Origin: CAZDCD01 sp964503885
GTDB lineage: Bacteria > Bacteroidota > Bacteroidia > Bacteroidales > UBA10428
DNA length: 57,062 nucleotides
NCBI GenBank assembly: GCA_964503885.1
Contig: CAZDCD010000028.1
Coordinates: 1-57,062 of the forward strand
Reading direction: 5' to 3'
The notes beneath the pieces were generated by a model. That model saw nothing but the letters and a program-made list of their open reading frames with translations. It was not told the DNA's origin and made no database searches. Every line of letters begins with the position of its first letter. Position 1 is the stretch's first letter. Both the position numbers and the translations under genes were made by a program. Shown here piece after piece: positions 24,897 to 32,968 of this stretch.

Positions 24897-25739
24897 TCAT
24901 TCTTTTTGCAATACTTTGGAGATTGTTTTTTTATCCGAAGCCGTAAAGAAACCCAGAGCCCCATTGCTTATATTACCTACTGCATTTGCCGGCGGTCCGT
25001 CCCACGGACTGCCCTTCCAAACAGTTTCAAGCATTATACCGGTTATATAATCGTAATATTCTTTTGAAATGGAAAACATTTCGAGCGTTATGGTTACAGG
25101 TTTTTCCGGCAACCGGTCATCGGGTATGAAGAATAGTTCCAGATCTTTTATATAGTTGCCATCCACAAATTCATCACTTGTAAAAACGTTTTCATAAAGG
25201 GTATCTGTGTAAAGCACACCATCCATTAAAACTGACCAAAGATAATGGTCCCCTATACCTTCAGGCTCAGGACCATAATAAAGAAGATTGTATCCCTCCG
25301 TAAGTTCGCCTGATTCGGCATCAAAACCGGAAGTTTTTTCAAACCTGATGGAATCGATTTCCGGCAACGGATTGATCTTTTCGGATGAAGAATAAGATGA
25401 CCCATCGGGCAACCGGATGCTCAATGTATATGTATTTCCGATGATTCCATGGTATCCGGCAGATGTGGAGTAAATACCCGGTTCTGTCTCACCCAGTATA
25501 ACACTATTTTGTCCATCTGAGATTGACACATCTGCATCGGTTACCATTTCTTTCGGACCTTTATCAAAGAAATCTCCCGACCAGGATAACGAAATTTTGT
25601 GAGCCATGGTATCGGTGGTTATTCCACCCTCAACTACAAGATCTCTGGCAGAATCACCGACGAACCGTTCATCAAGGTATTCTTCACAACCTGTTAGAAA
25701 CAATCCGAATATGACAAATATGACAAGTAAATTCCGCAT
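24897..25739 (-). CDS. DUF4249 family lipoprotein, partner of a TonB-dependent receptor
   Basis: A 280-residue lipoprotein. ATG 25739 gives a clean lipoprotein signal (MRNLLVIFVIFGLFLTGC); the frame could be extended only to a TTG at 25748. The mature part is beta-rich, beginning CEEYLDERF...LVVEGGITTDTMAHKISLS, typical of DUF4249. Members of this family are nearly always encoded beside a TonB-dependent receptor, as here (receptor stop 13 bases upstream), and are thought to be surface-exposed accessory subunits; the ligand is unknown. The N-terminal domain probably has an immunoglobulin-like fold (NSVILGETEPGIYST). It ends convergent with dsbD, 88 bases away. Confidence 0.88.
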   Translation of the reverse strand: MRNLLVIFVIFGLFLTGCEEYLDERFVGDSARDLVVEGGITTDTMAHKISLSWSGDFFDKGPKEMVTDADVSISDGQNSVILGETEPGIYSTSAGYHGIIGNTYTLSIRLPDGSSYSSSEKINPLPEIDSIRFEKTSGFDAESGELTEGYNLLYYGPEPEGIGDHYLWSVLMDGVLYTDTLYENVFTSDEFVDGNYIKDLELFFIPDDRLPEKPVTITLEMFSISKEYYDYITGIMLETVWKGSPWDGPPANAVGNISNGALGFFTASDKKTISKVLQKE

Positions 25740-25752
25740 GGTTGTCAATGCA

Positions 25753-28101
25753 TTAAAATTTAAAGTTATAGGTGATTGCTGGGATTATTGGGAACAGGTA
25801 CGTTTTTACAACATCAACCCCTTGTAGTGCTTCCGCATTATCAGAATCTCCCATATCCCTCCTCAGGCTTTTTTCCCTGAAGTTTACGGCAAATGCATTA
25901 TGTCTGTTATACACATTATAAATTGAAAGATTAAGCGTATTTTCAATACCCAACATTCTGAAATTATAATTGACTGAGAAATCCAGCCGGTGATAACTAG
26001 TCCCGGGTATCCTCTCGGCATTACGAAATGAATACACGGGAATCCAGAGGTTTCCGTAATAATATCCACCTTTGGGAACAGTAACTGGGATGGGGGAAGA
26101 ATAAACCCAGTTGGCGGAGAACTCGAAATGGTTGTTCAGATCATAAGACAAGACAATGGATATATTATGGGGTTTATCAAAGGGCGCGCTATATTTCCTG
26201 CCAAAATTGATCTCGGGAACCAGCCTGATCGATCTTGAATAGGTATAGCTCACCCAACCTGTTAATTTACCGGTTTGCTTTTTTACCATTAGTTCCAGAC
26301 CGTATGCATCCGCACTGCCTCTTCTGAGTTCTCCTTCAATCCGCGGGTTTGCTGCCAACATTGCATGATCCTTAAAATCAATAATATCGTATAGTTTTTT
26401 GTAATAAAGCTCAATGGAAGTTTCGATTGTATTCTTCCTGAAATTCCGGAAATATCCCAGTGCCACCTGATCGGTATATTGCGGTTTCACATTCGGATTG
26501 CTCATAAACCACAGATCGAGAGGAAATGTAGCTGTTGAATTCGAAGCCAGATGCATATACTGAAACATCCGGTTGTAGCTTGCTTTAATTGAGCTTTCAT
26601 CTGACAGTGAATAACGCACGGTAAGACGGGGCTCCCAACCATGATACATATTGAATATTTTACCACTGCCATAATAGATGGTATCCACAACTTCGTAGTT
26701 GTTATTGTAGGTATACAATGTTGCACTCCCTATATTTTGAAACAATGAATACCTTAATCCGTATGAAATACCAAGTTTGCTGTTGATTATCTGATCATTG
26801 CCAATAAACAGGCCTGTTTCAATTGCATAGGCATCGGGAAATTTTTCATTATTAATAAAACTCTCGCCGATCGACTCGGAAGCGCCCGGTTTAAGGCAAT
26901 GGTAGGTAGACTGGATACCAAATTTGATGGTATTTTCGGGATTCAGGTAATAGATGTAGTCATTTTTCAGCCCGTAATCAATAATATCCGATATCCATTT
27001 AAACCCGTTGCTGCCCTGCGGCACACCCAGTGTATAATTGAAATTGCTATAAATAAATGTAAGGTTTGAAAACAACTTGTTGCTGTAAACATGGTTCCAC
27101 CTGACAGTTCCTGTGGCATTGCCATAATCCATCTGAAACATTTTACCGAATACATTCACATCGCGTCCAAAATAACCGGAAACATATACCCTGTCTTTTT
27201 CACTCACTGCCCAGTTTACCTTTGCATTCAGGTCGTAAAAGAAAATCGTGCTTTGCCTGGCAGTGGTGTCTTTTGCAAACGCAAGATACAAACCCGTAGT
27301 CATCAATCTTCCTGCAACAATAAATGAAACCTTGTTTTTAAATAACGGACCTTCGAGTATGAGCCTGTTTGTAATCATTCCCCAGCCTCCGCTGGCCTTA
27401 AATTTTTCCATACTCCCTTCTTTCATTCTCACATCAAGCACTGAAGAGAGTCTGCCGCCATATTCCGCCGGGATTCCTCCCTTGAATAATTCCACATTTT
27501 TAACGGCGTCGTTGTTAAAAACCGAAAAGAAACCGAAAAGGTGGGCCGGGTTATACACAGTAGCTTCATCGAGCAAAACAAGGTTCTGATCTGCATTCCC
27601 ACCCCTGACATAAAACCCGCTTGATCCCTCTACGCTCGTCTGAACGCCGGGCAATAACTGGATCGATTTAATAATATCGGTTTCACCCAGTAAAACAGGG
27701 ATTTTTTTAATGGTTTTTGCCTGCAACTGCACGGCACTCATTTTCAATTCGGAAATGTTCTGATCGGGCCTCTTCGCGGTAATGGTAACTTCGTCAAGCT
27801 CGGTGGATTCAGGCAGAAGTTTCACATTCAGCCTTATATTGCCCTTAAGATCAATATTTTCTTTATGCAGATTATAACCCAGGTATGAAAAGATTACCTC
27901 GTGAGGTCCTTCAGGCAATGTCAGGGAATAAAAACCATAATTGTTGGTAACAGCGCCGGCATCTTTTACCGAATTATAAACATTTACGCCTATCAGGGTT
28001 TCTCCATTCTCATCGGTTACAAGCCCGCTGATCGTATACTTATTCTGGCAGAATGCATTAACTGCCAGAAACAGGAACAGGATCGCAATTAATTTTTTCA
28101 T
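25753..28101 (-). CDS. TonB-dependent outer-membrane receptor with carboxypeptidase-regulatory-like N-domain
   Basis: A 782-residue outer-membrane receptor. I place the start at ATG 28101, which opens a normal signal peptide (MKKLIAILFLFLAVNAFCQ); an upstream in-frame extension to 28209 adds an implausible N-terminus. Next comes a CarboxypepD_reg-like beta-sandwich (ISGLVTDENGETLIGVNVYN, about 22-110), then the plug domain (LLGETDIIKSIQLLPGVQTS, GFYVRGGNADQNLVLLDEA, about 130-240), then a 22-strand barrel ending in the aromatic residue of ITYNFKF. It lacks the SusC-specific signature and a SusD neighbour; its partner is DUF4249 instead. The substrate is unknown. Confidence 0.92.
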   Translation of the reverse strand: MKKLIAILFLFLAVNAFCQNKYTISGLVTDENGETLIGVNVYNSVKDAGAVTNNYGFYSLTLPEGPHEVIFSYLGYNLHKENIDLKGNIRLNVKLLPESTELDEVTITAKRPDQNISELKMSAVQLQAKTIKKIPVLLGETDIIKSIQLLPGVQTSVEGSSGFYVRGGNADQNLVLLDEATVYNPAHLFGFFSVFNNDAVKNVELFKGGIPAEYGGRLSSVLDVRMKEGSMEKFKASGGWGMITNRLILEGPLFKNKVSFIVAGRLMTTGLYLAFAKDTTARQSTIFFYDLNAKVNWAVSEKDRVYVSGYFGRDVNVFGKMFQMDYGNATGTVRWNHVYSNKLFSNLTFIYSNFNYTLGVPQGSNGFKWISDIIDYGLKNDYIYYLNPENTIKFGIQSTYHCLKPGASESIGESFINNEKFPDAYAIETGLFIGNDQIINSKLGISYGLRYSLFQNIGSATLYTYNNNYEVVDTIYYGSGKIFNMYHGWEPRLTVRYSLSDESSIKASYNRMFQYMHLASNSTATFPLDLWFMSNPNVKPQYTDQVALGYFRNFRKNTIETSIELYYKKLYDIIDFKDHAMLAANPRIEGELRRGSADAYGLELMVKKQTGKLTGWVSYTYSRSIRLVPEINFGRKYSAPFDKPHNISIVLSYDLNNHFEFSANWVYSSPIPVTVPKGGYYYGNLWIPVYSFRNAERIPGTSYHRLDFSVNYNFRMLGIENTLNLSIYNVYNRHNAFAVNFREKSLRRDMGDSDNAEALQGVDVVKTYLFPIIPAITYNFKF

Positions 28102-28228
28102 GTGTCTGAGGATGGAACAACAGAAAAACAGTTTAACAGATAACGGGTTCAAAACTATACTGGTTTTTCGGACTTTAAAATCACAAATCGGTAAACGCAT
28201 ACTTATCATCGGCTAATGAATATCCTGA

Positions 28229-28272
28229 CCATAATAAAAACCGGGATTAAACCAAAGGTAATTCATCCCGGT
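28229..28272 (-). terminator. Intrinsic terminator of the sigma/adhesin operon
   Basis: On the minus strand, ACCGGGAT (28272-28265) pairs with ATCCCGGT (28247-28240) across a 17-base loop, followed directly by TTTTATTAT. It lies 108 bases after the stop of the last outer-membrane protein gene. The loop contains TACCTTTG (28260-28253), a perfect -7 promoter word for the receptor gene downstream. Confidence 0.65.
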
Positions 28273-28380
28273 AAATCTTTTAAATGCTATGAAATTTATC
28301 CATACTTCTAAGCCATGTACCAAATATTATTTGTCCGATGATGCTGGTCAGATTGTTTTGTGATTTCAGACAACGTTTTC

Positions 28381-29019
28381 TTAAAAGACTCCGAATTTAA
28401 AATTAACTCCTCCGGAAAATCCGGTCAGTACATTTTTCGGAGTATTTATAAGGTTGATATCCGAAGTATACCTGTAGTACCCACCGAGTGAAAACCTGAA
28501 AAACCTGGCGACATTAAACTCCAGTTCAATCCCCGGTTCAATGACAAGAAATGCATCGGATTCATCAACATAGATATTATCATGGAAGTGATCGTTATAG
28601 GTTGTATAGCCTATTCCGCCCACACCGATCAGCACAGGAACAGAAATATGTACCGGGTAGCGCGGAAGAATGATCGGTTCAAAGAACAAACCTCCATATC
28701 CGCCGGCCAGACCAACATTATCGTCCACAAGTGGATCATAATGAAAATCATTGATAAATCCTGCCCCGGCAAAACCGAAAGTAAATACATGTCCCAGTAC
28801 CGCACCTCCCCGGGCACCGAAAACAAATGCATCCTTATTATCTATCTGGGTATAAAGCATTGAAATGGCACCATATCCACCTATAGAGCTGCTGCTGCCG
28901 ATGAGCGTTGACATTTCACCATTTTTCTTTGGCTGAATCACTTCCCGATCGCCATCTTCCTGGGCGAAAACATTCGTAATCAATGTTATCATGGTCAAAA
29001 AAACAATTATCTTTTTCAT
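28381..29019 (-). CDS. Small outer-membrane protein of unknown function (212 aa)
   Basis: ATG 29019 gives a signal peptide ending VFAQ (about residue 18); a longer frame to 29298 runs through the neighbouring gene and is rejected. The mature protein is glycine- and aromatic-rich with alternating hydrophobic strands (YGAISMLYTQI, FVFGARGGAVLGHVFTFGFAGAGFI, VHISVPVLIGVGGIGY, RFFRFSLGGYYRYTSDINL) and ends in a beta-strand with terminal phenylalanine (GVNFKFGVF). That is the pattern of an 8-10-stranded outer-membrane barrel. I do not recognise a named family. It is the last gene of the sigma-factor operon, 22 bases after its neighbour. Confidence 0.7.
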   Translation of the reverse strand: MKKIIVFLTMITLITNVFAQEDGDREVIQPKKNGEMSTLIGSSSSIGGYGAISMLYTQIDNKDAFVFGARGGAVLGHVFTFGFAGAGFINDFHYDPLVDDNVGLAGGYGGLFFEPIILPRYPVHISVPVLIGVGGIGYTTYNDHFHDNIYVDESDAFLVIEPGIELEFNVARFFRFSLGGYYRYTSDINLINTPKNVLTGFSGGVNFKFGVF

Positions 29020-29041
29020 GGTATTCGTAGTATTAAAACGT

Positions 29042-29536
29042 TTAAAATTTATATTTAAGGCTAATGGATGTATCGTCCAGAAAAATATAAAAAATCCTGG
29101 TAGTCGAGAACTCAAAAAATGGTTTGTAATCGAGTCCGACTGTAAACGGAAATTCCCTGAACCGGTATTCAAGTGCGAGATATGCATCGAGACCAAACAA
29201 CGGCGACATTTTCCATTCTCCGATCTCATAGGTTCTAAAAAAGATCCGGTAATGATTTGTATAATCAAATCCCACATGCGCCCCAAAACCATAGACAAAT
29301 TGGATATTCTCGGAAAACTGCAATAGCGCCGGCTGCACCTTTTCTTTGAGAAAAGTGAAACGCAGGCTGCGCCAGCTCACCGAAGAGATAATCTCAAAAG
29401 CCTGGATTTCATGGTTATAATGCCTGTATGTAATTGCCGGCAAGGTACCCAGGCGCACACCTGCATCGCGGGTGTAATTCTGGGCCATGCAGGTCAGGTC
29501 CAGAAAAATTGACAATATTAATAATGCATTTCTCAT
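29042..29536 (-). CDS. Small outer-membrane barrel-like protein of unknown function (164 aa)
   Basis: ATG 29536 opens a signal peptide (MRNALLILSIFLDLTCMAQ); an ATG six codons earlier is possible. The mature part shows alternating hydrophobic/aromatic strands (AFEIISSVSWRSLRFTFL, QFVYGFGAHVGFDY, YRIFFRTYEIG, FGLDAYLALEYRF) and ends ISLKYKF, a barrel-type C-terminal strand. No named family is recognised. It lies 28 bases after the GIN-domain gene and 22 before the next barrel gene, so it belongs to the same operon. It may be a pore or anchor for one of the beta-rich operon proteins (inference). Confidence 0.65.
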   Translation of the reverse strand: MRNALLILSIFLDLTCMAQNYTRDAGVRLGTLPAITYRHYNHEIQAFEIISSVSWRSLRFTFLKEKVQPALLQFSENIQFVYGFGAHVGFDYTNHYRIFFRTYEIGEWKMSPLFGLDAYLALEYRFREFPFTVGLDYKPFFEFSTTRIFYIFLDDTSISLKYKF

Positions 29537-29564
29537 AAGCCGAAGGTATTCCATGTATCTTTAG

Positions 29565-30356
29565 TTATCTTTTAACCACTTTTCCTGAACCATAAATCCT
29601 TTTTACGACCTCAGACGGGTTTCCATAATAATATACGGTGCCGCTTCCCGATATGGTCACATCAAGCAGATCATATACAAAGGCATACACATCTCCCGAC
29701 CCATTAATTTCGACGTAACAGTTGTCTATGTTCATATCGTCGGCCTTGATCCTGCCGGAACCATTCACCACAAAATCTGCTGTATGTGCGCTTCCATCAT
29801 CGATCTTAACATCACCCGAACCTTCTATATCCGCCTTAATATAAACGGCATCAACAATACCCCGGATACTTCCTGATCCTTCGATTTTCATATTCATTTC
29901 GTCGGTAATGACATAATCCAGATTTACAGTCCCTGATCCTTCCAACTCAACATCCAGTTCAGAAGTTTCCAAACCTCCGCAATCAATCTGGCCAGATCCT
30001 CTGAGCGCCACATCATAGAGTTCGGGAGTGGTAATATAAACCAGAATGGGATTATCGGAACGCAGGCAGCGGTCACGCCGTGTTTCAATGACAAGCCGGT
30101 TTCCCCTTACCGATGTAATTATGTGTTCCATAAGGTTTTCATCGGCCTCAACATATACAGAAGTTTCGTTTCCGGTATCTATTACCACATCAAAACTTCC
30201 GTTTGATTCAACGCCGGCGAATGAAGAGGTAACCCTGTGTTCCGACACTGTATTGCCGTTGCCGTGAATGCAGTTTATTCCCCAGTCACTGCATGATGAT
30301 AGGATAAGCACAGATAATACTATTGCTCCGGTAGTTATTAATGTTTTTGTTTTCAT
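29565..30356 (-). CDS. Head GIN domain lipoprotein (DUF2807, putative autotransporter-adhesin head)
   Basis: A 263-residue lipoprotein with signal peptide ending LSSC (cysteine near residue 22). The mature part starts VSEHRVTSSFAGVESNGSFDVVI, the classic GIN-domain beginning. Eight GSG turns recur at roughly 15-25-residue spacing (LRGSGQ, LEGSGT, IEGSGS, IEGSGD, VNGSGR, INGSGD, ISGSGT, IYGSGK), the mark of a right-handed beta-solenoid with one turn per coil. The family is linked to surface adhesion by analogy only. It sits between another beta-rich protein and two outer-membrane barrels in an ECF-sigma operon. Confidence 0.9.
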   Translation of the reverse strand: MKTKTLITTGAIVLSVLILSSCSDWGINCIHGNGNTVSEHRVTSSFAGVESNGSFDVVIDTGNETSVYVEADENLMEHIITSVRGNRLVIETRRDRCLRSDNPILVYITTPELYDVALRGSGQIDCGGLETSELDVELEGSGTVNLDYVITDEMNMKIEGSGSIRGIVDAVYIKADIEGSGDVKIDDGSAHTADFVVNGSGRIKADDMNIDNCYVEINGSGDVYAFVYDLLDVTISGSGTVYYYGNPSEVVKRIYGSGKVVKR

Positions 30357-30407
30357 GGTTTAATCTTTTTTTTAATGACAATTTATTTTTCAAATGGTTG
30401 CTCCGTA

Positions 30408-31502
30408 CTATTTATGCAATATGGTTACGGTGCATTTTTTTGGTGCATTGATCTTTACTTTTGATCGGGCGGTACCATATCCGATCTTACCATAAGAAAG
30501 CATCTGCTTCTCCTGTTCGTTTATTACTTTTGTCTCAAGCGTGCCCAATTGTCTCGGATAAGTCAGGGTAACATCCTGGTGATGTGTAATATCCAGATCG
30601 TATATTGACCCGCGTTCGAAAACAAGATTAATGTCGGTATATTCAGAAGCTATACTGATGAAAGAAAAGGCTTTAGTAATATTTTCAATTGAAAGATCAC
30701 CATACTTAAAATTAAAGTTAAGTTCACTTAATAAGCGGTGAATCGTAAAATCAGAGAAGTAACTGTCACCGTAAAGTTCACTTATTTCGGGCAGGTAATA
30801 TTTGTCGTGTCTTGACTGCAGCTTTAAAAATACGACTTTTTCAATAGTGATTTTTGACGACCTGCTGTCGACCGATAATTTGCCGGCATCTTTAATAAGA
30901 AAGTCGGAATATGAAACCATGAGTTTACCTTCTTTAATGGAATTGATCACACCATCTCCCGAACTAATGTTTATGACCGAGTTCCCGCTTAGATTATTTG
31001 CTTTTAGTTCACCGTTTGACAGGGTTAAATTTAAATTGCCTGTATAATCATCTATATAGACATCCCCGAATTTATTATCCATTTTCAGGTTAATATAATC
31101 CGGGATCATCACAATATAATCAATAGTGACCTGGCTCCCTGAAGAAAGAATGGTTCCGGCCATGTCTTTCAGATCGCTTAAAACACTGGTTGATCCGCTC
31201 CCTATCTTTGTCTTGGCTGTTACATAATATTCAGTGCCGGTAAGATCAAAATCAATGCTGCTTTTAAGCTTGTTGAGTTTCGAATCGCTGCTGGCACGTA
31301 TTTTCAGGTCGATATCAAACCGGACAGAATCTTCATCCCATGTAATGACATGAATTTTACCGTATTTATTAAAGATATCCACTGTAGTAGAATTCTTTAT
31401 TTTATAAGCCCTGGTAATGTTTTTTGAATATTCCTGTGCCCTGGCCGGCAATAATCCGGTTAGCGCGACAAGCATCAGGCTTGCAATAAATTTAAAGGTC
31501 AT
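30408..31502 (-). CDS. Secreted beta-rich protein, DUF4097-like (putative adhesin)
   Basis: A 364-residue exported protein. ATG 31502 gives a proper signal peptide (MTFKFIASLMLVALTGLLPARAQ); an ATG nine codons earlier would only lengthen the overlap with the upstream gene (11 bases as annotated). The N-terminal part FNKYGKIHVITWDEDSVRF and the following short repeats (KMDNKFGDVYIDDYTGNLN, LSNGELKANNLSGNSVIN, SSGDGVINSIKEGKL) are typical of DUF4097/DUF4098 beta-solenoids. A second stretch (FKYGDLSIENI) repeats the motif. Function is unknown. Its fold class resembles that of the adjacent GIN-domain protein, suggesting that they act together at the surface. Confidence 0.75.
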   Translation of the reverse strand: MTFKFIASLMLVALTGLLPARAQEYSKNITRAYKIKNSTTVDIFNKYGKIHVITWDEDSVRFDIDLKIRASSDSKLNKLKSSIDFDLTGTEYYVTAKTKIGSGSTSVLSDLKDMAGTILSSGSQVTIDYIVMIPDYINLKMDNKFGDVYIDDYTGNLNLTLSNGELKANNLSGNSVINISSGDGVINSIKEGKLMVSYSDFLIKDAGKLSVDSRSSKITIEKVVFLKLQSRHDKYYLPEISELYGDSYFSDFTIHRLLSELNFNFKYGDLSIENITKAFSFISIASEYTDINLVFERGSIYDLDITHHQDVTLTYPRQLGTLETKVINEQEKQMLSYGKIGYGTARSKVKINAPKKCTVTILHK

Positions 31503-32049
31503 ATCCGTTAGGTTTTGTATTTTTTTCATTATCCTCTGGTTTTAGAAGAGCTAAAACATCTTCCAGTATCGATAACCGAAGCCTGTAATTCTGTATCATG
31601 GCTTCAATAATTTCCTGGTTGGCAATATTATCTTTCAGATCATTTTTGAGGTCTTTGTAAACACTGTCGAGCTGGTTCAGGTCGTACCTGATTTCATGTT
31701 CCAGTGAAGGATTATCTGCCAATATAGGTTTAATTTCTTTCAGCTTTTCGTCAATCAGGCTGGTATAATAATATTCAGCCTCCTGCAATTCGGGAATAAC
31801 GATATCTTTCGATGCTTTGATAGCTATATGACGATCATTTTGCCGGTACCTGTCCACAAGATCGTGCACCAGATAGGAAGCTGCAAAGATGATGACCACA
31901 GCGGCTGCCCTGCCAAGCACCATATGCCAGTTAATCCTTTTTTCCGGTCTTATATTTTTTTCGATTTTGTTCCATAAACCCTTCGGAGGTTCATGAATAT
32001 TAAATTCTTCCCTGTTGTCAAGAATAAATTTCTCCAGTTTATCTTTCAT
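31492..32049 (-). CDS. Membrane-bound anti-sigma-like protein
   Basis: A 185-residue protein with a cytoplasmic N-terminal part (EEFNIHEPPKGLWNKIEKNI), one transmembrane helix (about 45-61) and a charged, helical periplasmic part with predicted coiled coil (about 80-175). The opening Fn(I/V)xEPPxGxWxKIE pattern is common in Bacteroidota proteins encoded directly after ECF sigma factors. Its ATG overlaps the sigma-factor stop (ATGA), giving the equimolar coupling expected for a sigma/anti-sigma pair. No zinc-binding ASD motif (HxxxCxxC) is present, so regulation would differ from ZAS-type anti-sigma factors. The assignment rests on context and topology. Confidence 0.7.
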   Translation of the reverse strand: MKDKLEKFILDNREEFNIHEPPKGLWNKIEKNIRPEKRINWHMVLGRAAAVVIIFAASYLVHDLVDRYRQNDRHIAIKASKDIVIPELQEAEYYYTSLIDEKLKEIKPILADNPSLEHEIRYDLNQLDSVYKDLKNDLKDNIANQEIIEAMIQNYRLRLSILEDVLALLKPEDNEKNTKPNGYDL

Positions 32050-32600
32050 GACATGGATGTTTTAAGTATCTCTTTAAGTTTCTGTTTTGCCCTCGAAAAT
32101 TGTGATTTCGAGGTAGATTCCGAAATTCCCAGAATCTGTGCTATTTCTGTATGGTCATACCCCTCCAGCAAATAAAGTGAAAAGATCACCCTGTATCCAT
32201 CGGGAAGGGTCGTCATGGCCTTTATAACTTCATTCACCTTCATAGTCACAGTTTCAAAATCATCGTCGTCAGTATATGTTGATTTGCTTTCGGGAATAAC
32301 ATCGGTAAAAAACAGGTTGGCCTTTCTTCTTTTCAGCTCATTAATGCAATGGTTTACAACTATTCGTTTAAGCCATACACCAAAGGAAGATTCATAACGA
32401 AATGTGTCCAGTTTCAAAAATGCTTCGGTGAAGGACTCCTGCAATATATCTTCGGCTTCTTCCCTGTTTCTCATTATCCTGCAGCAAATATTAAACATGG
32501 CTTTGACGTACAACTGGTATAGCTGGTGTTGTGCCTTACTGTTTCCTGCCTTGCTGAGCTCAATCAGTTCCCTGTGTATTTCCTGATATCCTGTTGCCAA
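32046..32600 (-). CDS. ECF-type RNA polymerase sigma factor
   Basis: A 184-residue sigma-70 family factor of the extracytoplasmic-function class. Region 2 covers YVKAMFNICCRIMRNREEAEDILQESFTEAFLKL...FGVWLKRIVVNHCINELKRR (about 28-98). Region 4 covers PDGYRVIFSLYLLEGYDHTEIAQILGISESTSKSQFSRAKQKLKEIL (about 133-180) with its helix-turn-helix. It heads a six-gene minus-strand operon with the anti-sigma-like protein, two beta-rich surface proteins and two outer-membrane barrels. It is divergent from the xylanase gene across a 368-base spacer. Autoregulation of this operon is likely but not shown. Confidence 0.93.
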   Translation of the reverse strand: MATGYQEIHRELIELSKAGNSKAQHQLYQLYVKAMFNICCRIMRNREEAEDILQESFTEAFLKLDTFRYESSFGVWLKRIVVNHCINELKRRKANLFFTDVIPESKSTYTDDDDFETVTMKVNEVIKAMTTLPDGYRVIFSLYLLEGYDHTEIAQILGISESTSKSQFSRAKQKLKEILKTSMS

Positions 32601-32968
32601 ATTTTTACCGGTTAATGCTTTTTCTCTGACAAATTTCGCAATTCATGAGCATTTGATAGTAACAGACAAGAAAAAAAAATCAGAGTTGCATGAACACAAT
32701 AAATTTAATCGGATAATTTCGATAGTTATAAGGTCCTAAAATGATGACAGGAGTATACTAATCACCATGCCGGTTCTGATTATTGAACATCAGAAAACCG
32801 GTCAACCCTTATTTTAGGGTTATCTGAAAGAAAGGTGTCTTACTTGTAACTGAAATGTTGCTCCATGCATTGCTGATGCCTGATTTTCGGTCGTGAATTC
32901 TATAATTCAATGGGTTGATTCAGAGTATGTTATGCAGCAGATTGATTCTTCATTTAAACCTGTCTAAT
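32601..32968. other. Divergent spacer between ECF operon and xylanase, with two hairpins
   Basis: No gene is seen. It holds an imperfect hairpin CCGGTTCTGAT/ATCAGAAAACCGG (32770-32780 and 32789-32801, two-base bulge), followed three bases later by a perfect AACCCT/AGGGTT hairpin (32804-32809 and 32816-32821). The pair lies about 150 bases before the xylanase start, and could be a regulator site or an attenuator. No clear TAnnTTTG promoter is found for either gene. Confidence 0.5.

Noticed and set aside
28102..28209. Upstream extension of the TonB receptor to 28209
   Set aside because: It would place 36 residues ahead of a perfect signal peptide; ATG 28101 is far better.
29019..29298. Upstream extension of the barrel gene to 29298
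   Set aside because: The added stretch lies inside the neighbouring gene in another frame and precedes a good signal peptide.
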